NCBI GenBank assembly: GCA_003133425.1
Contig: PKXI01000090.1
Span: 1-12,822, forward strand
Length of the DNA stretch: 12,822 bases
From: Acidobacteriaceae bacterium
GTDB lineage: Bacteria > Acidobacteriota > Terriglobia > Terriglobales > Acidobacteriaceae
Reading direction: 5' to 3'
The first letter of the stretch is position 1. Each line of letters begins with the position of its first letter. Under the pieces are notes generated by a model that was given only the letters and a program-made list of their open reading frames with translations, was not told where the DNA came from and searched no databases. This document shows, in pieces, positions 1 to 6,528 of the stretch. The position numbers were made by a program, and so were the translations under genes.

Positions 1-34
1 TTGTGGGTAATTGAAAGCGCTTTAGCGTGGGGAA

Positions 35-102
35 GGCGGTCAACAATAGCCATTCAGCCCCGTATGGGCGATGCAAACCCCGATTGTCGCTCCGCCTTTT
101 TT
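35..102 (+). terminator. Possible intrinsic terminator of a plus-strand transcript entering from the left edge
   Basis: An interrupted stem pairs GGCGG (35-39) with CCGCC (92-96) and ACAAT (43-47) with ATTGT (83-87). It encloses a small GCCC/GGGC hairpin (57-60 with 66-69) and is followed directly by six T residues (97-102). The T-run after a GC-rich closing stem is what a factor-independent terminator needs on the plus strand. It would end a transcript arriving from outside the window and converging on the efflux gene. The stem is long and interrupted, so it could equally be the 3' end of a structured RNA. I see no tRNA, tmRNA or RNase P signature in bases 1-104 and no coding frame I trust. 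Confidence 0.3.
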
Positions 103-104
103 GT

Positions 105-1805
105 TCATGCGATTGCCCTGAACGGGCTGCTGCGGGCGAGGTTTGGCGCGGCAAACGCTGCTGTCAACTTTTCAACTGGTTCAGCCGGCTGGACATAGTG
201 GGCAGTTTCCCCGCTGAATGAGGGCTTTTGCCCCCCGCTCCTCGCCCCGGATTTGCGGAGCAAAAAAACAAGTGAAATTGAGCACAGGGCCAGGACTGCC
301 AGGTCCTCGTAGACATCTTTGAATGCCAGCAGATAGGCCTGTTGCTGCAGAATGCGATACATGGCTGCCATGGCCTGGGTCGTCCCATTACCCAGGGAAA
401 AATGATGGACGCTGAGGTATCCCTTCAGGCCGGCCAGCGCCTGACGCAAGCCCAGGCTGTCCGCGGTAAGGTGCTCACCCAACATGGTCTGATGCACCTG
501 GCTTCGCCGCGCAAGCAGTGTGCTGACCCACGAAATGCCCACGCCGCCGCCCACGTTGCGCATCAGGTTCATCGTGCCGGTGGCAGAGCCAATTTGATCG
601 CGGCGCAAAGGCTTCGTCCCGATCATATTGGCGGGAACAAAAAGGAATCCGATCGCCGTTCCAGCCAGAATCTGCGGCCAGAAAACGGTCCACGGACTGA
701 CCTCGAGAGAAACTCTCGACAAGCGAAACGCCGCAAATGCAAAAACCAGAAAGCCGAACACGAGGATGGCGCGGACGTCGATCTTCCTCACCATCAACCC
801 CACCAAAACCATCGACATCGCCGCGCCAAGACCCAGCGGCGACGTTGCGATGCCCGCCGCCACCGACGAGTATCCCAGCAGCAATTGCAGAAATTGCGGT
901 GTCAGCAGCCCGACACTATAGGTCAGCAGGCTCATAAGAAAAATCAGCACCGTCCCCACTGCGAACGCGCGTACCTTGAACAGGCGCAGATCCACCATCG
1001 GTTTGTCGGCTTTCAACTCGCGCCACACGAACACCACAAACCCGGACACTGCGAGCACCAGCATGGTGCGAATGAATCGGGAGCCGAGCCAGTCATCTTC
1101 CTGCCCTTTGTCGAGGAAGACTTCCTGGCATCCCAGCCACAGCGACAACGCCACCAACCCAATCGAATCCAAAGGGCCGGGATCGGAGTTGCGGACCCAG
1201 GGCGGGTCTTCAACGGTCTGCTGAATCGCCCACATGGCGAGGAGGCCAAACGGAATATTGATATAGAAGATCCACCGCCACGAGTAGCTGTCAGTCAGCC
1301 ATCCGCCCAAAACCGGACCGACCACCGGCGCAACCACCACTCCAAGACCGAAGACCGCCTGCGCAATGCCCTGCTTGCGGGCCGGAAAACTTTCCATCAG
1401 AATGGCCTGCGAGATGGGCGCCAGCGCTCCGCCGCCAATGCCCTGCACCACCCGCATCATCAGCAGCATTGGCAGATTCACTGAAAGGCCGCATAAAAGA
1501 GACGAAACCGTAAACAGAAAAATGCAAAAAAGCAAAAATCGCTTTCGTTGAAATCGATTGCCGAGCCAGGCCGTCAGCGGCAACACCACGGCATTCGAAA
1601 TCAGGTAGGAAGTCAGCACCCAAGTGGATTGCGAATACGAAGCCGACATGCTGCCGGCAATGTGGTTCAGAGCCACATTGGCAATCGTCGTATCCAGCAC
1701 TTCCATGAAGGTGGGCAGGATGACTGCCAGGGCAATCAGCCAGGGGTTCACTGCCGGTTGCCAATGCTCGTGCTCAAAGTCGCCGGAATAGCTGGCGATT
1801 TCCAT
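105..1805 (-). CDS. DHA2-family (EmrB/QacA-type) 14-TM MFS multidrug efflux permease
   Basis: This 566-residue inner-membrane protein is a proton-coupled drug exporter of the EmrB/QacA branch of the major facilitator superfamily. Signature motifs occur in order: the TM1 motif LDTTIANVAL with acidic D38; motif A at about 81-90 (LGNRFQRKRF) between TM2 and TM3; motif B with R118 (MMRVVQG) in TM4; and the antiporter motif C at about 153-168 (APVVGPVLGG) in TM5, followed by WRWIFYINIPFG. Family members are usually about 500-530 residues. Here a hydrophilic tail of roughly 50 residues follows the last TM. The start lies 9 bp after the TetR gene stop, with AGGCGAG upstream as a modest ribosome binding site, so the two genes are probably cotranscribed. 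No HlyD/EmrA adaptor gene is present, although such adaptors often accompany this class. The substrate cannot be read from sequence. Confidence 0.95.
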   Translation of the reverse strand: MEIASYSGDFEHEHWQPAVNPWLIALAVILPTFMEVLDTTIANVALNHIAGSMSASYSQSTWVLTSYLISNAVVLPLTAWLGNRFQRKRFLLFCIFLFTVSSLLCGLSVNLPMLLMMRVVQGIGGGALAPISQAILMESFPARKQGIAQAVFGLGVVVAPVVGPVLGGWLTDSYSWRWIFYINIPFGLLAMWAIQQTVEDPPWVRNSDPGPLDSIGLVALSLWLGCQEVFLDKGQEDDWLGSRFIRTMLVLAVSGFVVFVWRELKADKPMVDLRLFKVRAFAVGTVLIFLMSLLTYSVGLLTPQFLQLLLGYSSVAAGIATSPLGLGAAMSMVLVGLMVRKIDVRAILVFGFLVFAFAAFRLSRVSLEVSPWTVFWPQILAGTAIGFLFVPANMIGTKPLRRDQIGSATGTMNLMRNVGGGVGISWVSTLLARRSQVHQTMLGEHLTADSLGLRQALAGLKGYLSVHHFSLGNGTTQAMAAMYRILQQQAYLLAFKDVYEDLAVLALCSISLVFLLRKSGARSGGQKPSFSGETAHYVQPAEPVEKLTAAFAAPNLARSSPFRAIA

Positions 1806-1814
1806 CGGACTCGC

Positions 1815-2477
1815 CTATCTTCTGTGCTCCCGCGCCGGATGAAGGCGAAGGAAATCCTCGACCGCTTTTTTGACGCCCGCACGCAGCGCGCGCTCGCTCA
1901 TGCGGCAATCCGGGTTGAGCATTGCGTTCAGTACGAAATCCCCGAGCACGAACGAGACGAATTGCGCCGCGGACTTTCTGTAGCCCGGGCCGCCGATGCG
2001 GCGCGATTGCAGGTATTCAGCTAGCAGCCCCTGGCCGCGTTCCATGCACTCCCGCCAAAGTTGCCGCGCGAGGTCGGGAAAATTATGGGCTTCGGCAACA
2101 ACAATGCGATAAAGTGCGAGAAACTCCGGAGCGCTGAACATCTTCATCACCATGTGGCCGATCTCGGTGAGCGCCTGCCGCGGAGTCTTCCCTGACTCGA
2201 TGTAATACGCGTGCTGTGCAAACAGTTGCTCGGTATGTGCGCTGATCACGCCGACAAAAAGATCGGCCTTGGTGGGGAAAAGCGCATAGAGTGTCTGCTT
2301 TGAAGTTCGCGCGCGGCGCGCAATTTCACTGGTGCTGGCGCGACGGAATCCATTCTCCAGAAATACTCTGGTGGTCGCGTCCAAAATGCGTTTGCGCTCG
2401 GCGTTATCCAGCGGGGGCCGGCCGCGCGTCTGCGCCGCCCGCCCGGATTCCGAGTTTTGCCTGGGCCTGACAGTCAT
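1815..2477 (-). CDS. TetR/AcrR-family transcriptional repressor of the adjacent efflux gene
   Basis: This 220-residue regulator has the standard TetR N-terminus: a basic RGRP stretch at 19-22, a helix with the ERKRILDAT pattern at 27-35, then the helix-turn-helix at about 49-70 (TSEIARRARTSKQTLYALF), ending in the YALFPTKADLF signature. The C-terminal 140 residues are divergent, as expected for the ligand-binding and dimerisation domain. It is the first gene of a two-gene unit with the DHA2 permease, so it most likely represses pump and self until a pump substrate binds it. A palindrome fitting a TetR operator sits 8-23 bp upstream of its ATG. The ATG at 2477 has no good Shine-Dalgarno sequence; the predicted leader is short and AT-rich just before the start. 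The inducer is unknown. Confidence 0.93.
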   Translation of the reverse strand: MTVRPRQNSESGRAAQTRGRPPLDNAERKRILDATTRVFLENGFRRASTSEIARRARTSKQTLYALFPTKADLFVGVISAHTEQLFAQHAYYIESGKTPRQALTEIGHMVMKMFSAPEFLALYRIVVAEAHNFPDLARQLWRECMERGQGLLAEYLQSRRIGGPGYRKSAAQFVSFVLGDFVLNAMLNPDCRMSERALRAGVKKAVEDFLRLHPAREHRR

Positions 2478-2484
2478 GATTTTG

Positions 2485-2500
2485 TGTACCGGATGGTACA
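2485..2500. promoter_or_regulatory. Palindromic operator candidate for the TetR regulator
   Basis: TGTACC-GGAT-GGTACA has perfect 6-bp inverted arms around a 4-bp spacer. It lies 8 bp upstream of the TetR start and just downstream of the predicted -10 box (2515-2520), so a bound dimer would block early transcription. Position and symmetry fit autoregulation by a TetR-family dimer. The match to this particular protein is inferred from location only. Confidence 0.6.
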
Positions 2501-2514
2501 GTTATTCTGTTGGA

Positions 2515-2520
2515 ATTATA
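2515..2520 (-). promoter_or_regulatory. Promoter -10 box for the TetR-efflux unit
   Basis: On the minus strand this reads TATAAT, a perfect sigma-70 -10 hexamer, about 38 bp upstream of the TetR start codon. The sequence 18 bp further upstream (TTGCGG) is only a weak -35. A start site near 2508 would give a leader of about 30 nt that contains the palindromic operator. Confidence 0.5.
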
Positions 2521-2592
2521 TGCACGGGCGCTTCTCGGCCGCAAATGACGCCGGACGCTCACAAAACCTTTTCCCCTTTCAACAGGCGGCAT

Positions 2593-2622
2593 TTGAGGCG
2601 GAGTTTTGAAACGGGCTATACT
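2593..2622 (+). promoter_or_regulatory. Sigma-70-type promoter for the secreted protein gene at 2652
   Basis: TTGAGG (2593-2598) and TATACT (2617-2622) are separated by 18 bp. The -10 matches the consensus at five of six positions and the -35 keeps its TTGA core. Transcription would begin near 2629, giving a leader of roughly 22 nt before the ATG at 2652. That favours this ATG over the in-frame upstream one at 2622, which would lie before the start site. Confidence 0.5.
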
Positions 2623-2651
2623 TGGGCGGCGACCGAACGGGGCGGTGTGGG

Positions 2652-3842
2652 ATGAGCAGAATCATTTTTCTGCTGCTGTTGACGGCGGGCATTGCATCGC
2701 ACGCGTTGGCGGCAAAGCGCGTCAGCATTGACCAGTTCGAGCAGTTGCTGGCCGCGGCCCACGGGCAATCCGATGGCAAAGTGGCAGGGCAGATTTCCGA
2801 TCTGGAGTTGACAGAGCGGGCCAGTTCCATCCGGCTCGCGCGGTGGGAGACGGACTTCCCCGGACACCACTGCCACGAGGCGTTCACCGAGTTGGCCGAT
2901 GCATCCGCATTCCTCGATCTTCCTGCGGCCGACATGCCCATCTATTCGGCGCCTGACCGGCAAACGCAGAAAACGATGTTGGAGAAAGCGAACGACTTTG
3001 TGAACAAGACGTTCTCAAGGCTGCCAAACTTTTATGCCACGAGGAAGACTGAACACTTTGAAGACACTCCGGCCCACCAAACACTCGAAAATATAGGCAT
3101 GCCCGCAACCGGCAGGGGAGTCCGCTCCGCCGGCGGCCCGAGTGTCTCATCTGAAATATCCCAGTACCGACCGATGCACGGTTCGGGCAAGTCGAGCGAA
3201 ACTGTCGGCTACCGTGATGGCTACGAACTGAGGAATTCGCAAAAGATTGATCGCAGCAAGATGAGTCAACCTGGACATTCGCTCACCACCTCGGGTGAGT
3301 TTGGCCCCATCCTCTCCGTCGTGCTTCAAGACTCCGGGCGCGGCAAGACAACCTGGGGCTTCTGGGAACAGGGCGCCGGCGGTGTTGAAGCTGTCTTTCG
3401 CTACACAGTGCCTGCGGGCATAGGGAGTTACATGGTGTCGCTTCCACGCGGCAAGCGGACTGAGCAGATCTTTCCCGCCTACCATGGCGAGATTGCAGTC
3501 GATCCAGCGAGTGGTGACATTCTCCGCATCACCGTCGTTGCGGACCTCGCGCCTCCCAATGAAGAGGTGATGACGGCAATCCTGGTGGAATACGCCGCCA
3601 CCTTGATCGGTGGAACTTCGTATATCTGTCCCGTTAGGAGTGTGGCTCTTTCAAAAATGCCGGGCGACACCGGGGACGATGGAAAACAAGCCCAGTCCTC
3701 GCTCGTGCAGACGCAGTTGAACGACGTTGCCTTTACCAACTACCACCTGTTCCGCACCGAGTCCCGCATTCTGACTGGAAGCAGCGCCATCGGCGAGGAA
3801 CCACCCGCCGGCCCATCGCCTGCCGAACCAACAAAAAAATAG
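2652..3842 (+). CDS. Secreted protein of unknown function, acidobacterial type
   Basis: The 396-residue product starts with a clear Sec signal peptide: MSR, a hydrophobic IIFLLLLTAGIA core and a cleavage site after SHALA (about residue 20). I chose the ATG at 2652 over the in-frame one at 2622 because the signal peptide begins there, a promoter ends just upstream and a G-rich stretch precedes it. The mature protein has a helical N-terminal part containing DLELTERASS and RLARW, a middle segment FVNKTFSRLPNFYATRKTEHFED, a low-complexity Gly/Ser/Arg linker, and a C-terminal domain with HGEIAVDPASGDILRITV and GGTSYICPV. I recall similar proteins from Acidobacteriota but no assigned role. The HGEIAVDPASGDILRI stretch suggests a beta-rich extracytoplasmic domain. 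No catalytic motif is visible. It does not appear to form an operon with either neighbour. Confidence 0.85.
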   Translation: MSRIIFLLLLTAGIASHALAAKRVSIDQFEQLLAAAHGQSDGKVAGQISDLELTERASSIRLARWETDFPGHHCHEAFTELADASAFLDLPAADMPIYSAPDRQTQKTMLEKANDFVNKTFSRLPNFYATRKTEHFEDTPAHQTLENIGMPATGRGVRSAGGPSVSSEISQYRPMHGSGKSSETVGYRDGYELRNSQKIDRSKMSQPGHSLTTSGEFGPILSVVLQDSGRGKTTWGFWEQGAGGVEAVFRYTVPAGIGSYMVSLPRGKRTEQIFPAYHGEIAVDPASGDILRITVVADLAPPNEEVMTAILVEYAATLIGGTSYICPVRSVALSKMPGDTGDDGKQAQSSLVQTQLNDVAFTNYHLFRTESRILTGSSAIGEEPPAGPSPAEPTKK

Positions 3843-3895
3843 GCGAACACCTTCAATCGCCGCACACGACCGAGTGCTCTTACGCCTCTTGGTTG

Positions 3896-4405
3896 CTAGG
3901 GTTTCTTGAGCGGCACCCGCACCAGGATTGAATTGTCCACGCGCACAATGAGCCTGGAATATTTCTCCTTGCCCGCATTCCGCATGGCTTCGTACTTTGC
4001 GCTCACCTGATTCACCTGATTGATCGGCTCCACGTCAACTCGCAATTGTGCTTTTGGATCCTTGGGCACGTCGAAGCTTACGCGGATGTCGGGCTGCCCA
4101 TCGCCGTCGATGTCGACAACGTCTGACACGTGCGCTGGCAAAGCGTTCAAGGGACTCCAATCCAATTGTACGAACGGCTTTTCGGTCTGCAGCATGTGCG
4201 GATAGACAGCCCGATGAACGGCGATCGAGTAAGCGCCGTGCTCGAATATGCGTACCTTCGGTCCGCCCGAGTACATCTCATCCACGTGCAGGCCCAGGGC
4301 GACAATTCCCTTTGCAAACATGCCCATGAGCAAGAATGGCGTCAGCAGTGCCACCAGCACTGTAAGTCCCGCCGCAGTGTAGCCGAGTTTCGCCTTCAGT
4401 TTCAT
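3896..4405 (-). CDS. Small membrane-anchored protein with a DxDGDGxxD calcium-type loop
   Basis: This 169-residue protein has one N-terminal hydrophobic segment (about residues 9-38) that should anchor it with its C-terminal domain outside the cytoplasm. The domain carries DIDGDGQPDIRVSF at 98-111. D98, D100, D102 and D106 sit at the spacing of an EF-hand or FG-GAP-type calcium loop. It has no cysteines, so it is not itself a redox carrier. It is the last gene of a three-gene operon, 9 bp after the polyferredoxin stop, with a good ribosome binding site (AGAGGA) overlapping that stop codon. Its place after a NapH/CcoG-like gene recalls FixH/CcoH, a small anchored protein in cbb3-oxidase assembly operons. 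I do not see FixH sequence features, however, so this is analogy rather than homology. A role as a partner or assembly subunit of the redox protein is inferred from context. Confidence 0.8.
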   Translation of the reverse strand: MKLKAKLGYTAAGLTVLVALLTPFLLMGMFAKGIVALGLHVDEMYSGGPKVRIFEHGAYSIAVHRAVYPHMLQTEKPFVQLDWSPLNALPAHVSDVVDIDGDGQPDIRVSFDVPKDPKAQLRVDVEPINQVNQVSAKYEAMRNAGKEKYSRLIVRVDNSILVRVPLKKP

Positions 4406-4414
4406 AAGTTCCTC

Positions 4415-5587
4415 TTAAGCGAAATAGTGCAGTATGGTTGAAATCCCCTGGACAATAATGCTGCCGCCGAACATTACCGCCATGGCCCAGGCGCCATAGA
4501 GAAACAGGAGCCGCGCGCGTTCCGGCTTCCATGCCACCTCGGTTCCCTTGATGTGCCAGACCACGGCCTGGCGCGGACACACATCTACGCACGCTCCGCA
4601 CTTCATGCACGACATCAGTGCCTCGCCCTTCGCAACCGATTCCTTCGACAGCGAGAGGTTCGGGCACGCATTCTGGCAAAGCACGCAGGGCTTGCAGCGC
4701 GTCTGGTCGATCTTCACTTCAAAAATGCTGATCTTGTTAAAGATGGATTGGAACGCGCCGAACGGGCAAAACCACGAGCATTGCGTTCGCTTCTTTGTAA
4801 GCAACGGCAGCACGATCACCAGGGCCCCAAACAGCACGATGAAGATTCCGTTCTGTATCACGCCCACCGTGTTTCGTGCGGCAACGTATTCTGAAACTGC
4901 CTTGAAGGGGCAGAGCCAATTGCAGTAGGCCGGTTCAAACAAGGCCAGCGACAGCAACACCATTGCCAGCAGAACCGCCCATGGGCCATAGCGCCAGCGC
5001 GGATCCAGCTTGCGAATCTTCGGGCGTTTCGGAATCGCAGCCATTCCTTCTTCAATGCCACCGAAGAAGCAGGCATAACTGCACCAGCCTTTGCCGACCA
5101 CCAGCGTGATGGCCAGCCAGAGACCCGCCATTTCCGCAATGCCGTGGCCGGACATGCCTCCGCCCGGCACGATGGAACCGGGGAATACAACCGTACGTGT
5201 AAGCGCTGCCGGCAAAATGAGCAGCGGAATGGGCATGAAGCAGAATGGAGTGCGCCCGGCAATCATCTCTTCAATCGGAATGCCCATGCTGCCGCGCATC
5301 ACCATCACGTTATGGATAAAGCCGATCGGAAACAGGAGTCCCACCGACACGAAGAACCAGCGCCGCCAACGATAAGTAGTCCCGGTCCGCATCATCGTAA
5401 AGAACATCGCAATCATGAAGACTGCAGTTATTGTTGCGGCGATTAGCGACGCTAAATCCGTGTTCGCACCGGGGTGAAAGAACATGAGCAGCGACCAAAG
5501 AGCGATCGGCAAGGTCAGCAGAACAGACCGGGCGATACTTCGAGGCGTCGGGCGGACGAGCCTGCGCGACTGAATGTCAGTAGCCAT
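4415..5587 (-). CDS. NapH/NosR/CcoG-like membrane polyferredoxin (4Fe-4S)
   Basis: This 390-residue integral membrane protein should pass electrons across or along the inner membrane. Several hydrophobic helices (starting near residues 20, 48, 77, 115, 152, 203 and 246) carry three Cys pairs: C169/C173 (CSYACFFGG), C222/C226 (CNWLCPF) and C270/C274 (CSWFCPFGAFQ). The last two match the CxxxCP motifs of the NosR/NapH family. Two complete ferredoxin-type 4Fe-4S motifs follow: C298, C301, C304, C308-P and C327, C330, C333, C337-P. A final helix at about 359-385 closes the protein. The ATG overlaps the stop of the upstream DsbD_2-like gene by 11 bp and has GGGGAG about 8 nt upstream. Relatives deliver quinol electrons to periplasmic reductases or act in copper handling. 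No such reductase or oxidase gene is present here, so the acceptor is unknown. Confidence 0.9.
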   Translation of the reverse strand: MATDIQSRRLVRPTPRSIARSVLLTLPIALWSLLMFFHPGANTDLASLIAATITAVFMIAMFFTMMRTGTTYRWRRWFFVSVGLLFPIGFIHNVMVMRGSMGIPIEEMIAGRTPFCFMPIPLLILPAALTRTVVFPGSIVPGGGMSGHGIAEMAGLWLAITLVVGKGWCSYACFFGGIEEGMAAIPKRPKIRKLDPRWRYGPWAVLLAMVLLSLALFEPAYCNWLCPFKAVSEYVAARNTVGVIQNGIFIVLFGALVIVLPLLTKKRTQCSWFCPFGAFQSIFNKISIFEVKIDQTRCKPCVLCQNACPNLSLSKESVAKGEALMSCMKCGACVDVCPRQAVVWHIKGTEVAWKPERARLLFLYGAWAMAVMFGGSIIVQGISTILHYFA

Positions 5588-6239
5588 TTGCTTTTCTCCC
5601 CAACAGCAGGCCGGCTCCCATCAGGAGGTAATAGACGGCAATCAGAACCATCGCCATCCGCGCGACTGTAATCACGGCCTGGTTGCGCACGATGCAGCCC
5701 ATGCCGGCAAGGGGCACAAACCAGATCGAAGTTCCAACAAAAAAGCAGGCAAAAAAGAGAAGAGCCGCCACCACACTGCCCAGTTGAGACGCCCTGATGC
5801 CGGCAGCCACAAATGGAGGACAAAGGCTGAGCCCGGTCAGCAGACCCAATGCAGCCGCTCCAAAGGCTCCGCTGTTTTTCTTTCCGCCAATCTCCACCAG
5901 CTTCGAATCCCCACACGAATGGCCGCAGATTTGCCGCGCGGAATACGCATACCAAAGCAGCACGCAGGCGAGTGAAACATCCACAGCGCCCATCAGCATC
6001 AGGCGCGGGCCGGGCAGCAGCGATGCAAGCGTGCCAAGCTCCCACGCCACGGCGCCAAACAGCAGGTAGCCCAGTAGGCGCGCACCCAGAAAGGCGGTGA
6101 GATAGCGGACGTGGGGCCGCCACCCCGCTCGTTCCGCAAGCAATGAGGGAACCAGGACGGGTCCGCACGCGGCAATGCAGGCAGGCCCGGACGCCAGTCC
6201 CAGAACCAGCGCCTCACCGAACAGGACCGGCGCAACCAT
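5577..6239 (-). CDS. DsbD_2 / sulfite-exporter TauE-SafE-like integral membrane protein
   Basis: This 220-residue protein of about six TM helices is built as two related halves. Each opens with a Cys-Pro helix: GPACIAACGPVLVPS with C21 and C25 near the N-terminus, and TGLSLCPPFVAAG with C140 in the second half. Paired Cys-Pro helices are the hallmark of DsbD/CcdA-type thiol electron shuttles, so C25 and C140 may form the redox couple. An extra CGHSC (105-109) lies in the loop between the halves and might bind metal or act as a second thiol pair. Automated pipelines often name this group sulfite exporter TauE/SafE. Sulfite transport is not supported by anything here. It is the first gene of the three-gene operon and its stop overlaps the polyferredoxin start. 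The region upstream (6240-6300) contains TTGACC but no convincing -10. Confidence 0.85.
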   Translation of the reverse strand: MVAPVLFGEALVLGLASGPACIAACGPVLVPSLLAERAGWRPHVRYLTAFLGARLLGYLLFGAVAWELGTLASLLPGPRLMLMGAVDVSLACVLLWYAYSARQICGHSCGDSKLVEIGGKKNSGAFGAAALGLLTGLSLCPPFVAAGIRASQLGSVVAALLFFACFFVGTSIWFVPLAGMGCIVRNQAVITVARMAMVLIAVYYLLMGAGLLLGRKANGY

Positions 6240-6396
6240 GCGCGCAATCTAGTCCCGCTCGATCTGTTCGGTCTGTGACGAGTGACACGAGGTCAAGTGG
6301 TGTGCTCTGCCTGCGGTTTGCGCAATTGGGATCGCTGACGTTTGCGCCCACGCCAACCCAGGGTTGTACGATGGGCCCATAGAGCTTTTTGCATTA

Positions 6397-6509
6397 AAGC
6401 GGTTCCACAATTGCTGTACCCTGAAGCCGCTGCCGTCCAGTGGCATTTTCCTTAAGAAAATGCCACCGCGCACGATGCCAGAAAGGGCACGTGAATTGTG
6501 AAACCGCTC
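6397..6509. repeat. MITE-like palindromic element flanked by TA
   Basis: Outer arms AGCGGTTCCACAATT (6398-6412) and AATTGTGAAACCGCT (6494-6508) are inverted copies with one mismatch. An inner stem GTGGCATTTTC (6440-6450) / GAAAATGCCAC (6456-6466) is perfect over 11 bp. The segments between the two stems also align imperfectly when one is reversed (GTACCCT against GTGCCCT), so the whole 113 bp is one degenerate palindrome. TA lies at both borders (6395-6396 and 6510-6511), as expected for a short non-autonomous element moved by a TA-targeting transposase of the IS630/Tc1-mariner type. No transposase is nearby. The TA may be coincidental. Confidence 0.6.
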
Positions 6510-6528
6510 TAGAGGGAGGGCTGGGAAC

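Noticed and set aside
1..104. tRNA or other known RNA gene at the left edge
   Set aside because: There is no T-loop GGTTCGAATCC pattern, CCA end or other signature. Only a terminator-like stem with a T-run is supported.
342..1484. Long plus-strand open frame (380 codons) across the efflux gene
   Set aside because: It is antisense to a permease with all DHA2 motifs. The product is rich in His, Gln and Arg, typical of reading the complement of hydrophobic codons, and it has no domain signature.
3843..3895. Bidirectional terminator between the converging genes
   Set aside because: No stem with a T-run is visible on either strand in this 53-bp gap.
6255..6300. CRP/FNR-like site upstream of the redox operon (TGTGACGAGTGACA)
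   Set aside because: The two halves are direct repeats of GTGAC rather than inverted, so they do not fit a CRP or FNR dimer site. Only TTGACC nearby suggests a promoter, and no -10 follows at proper spacing.
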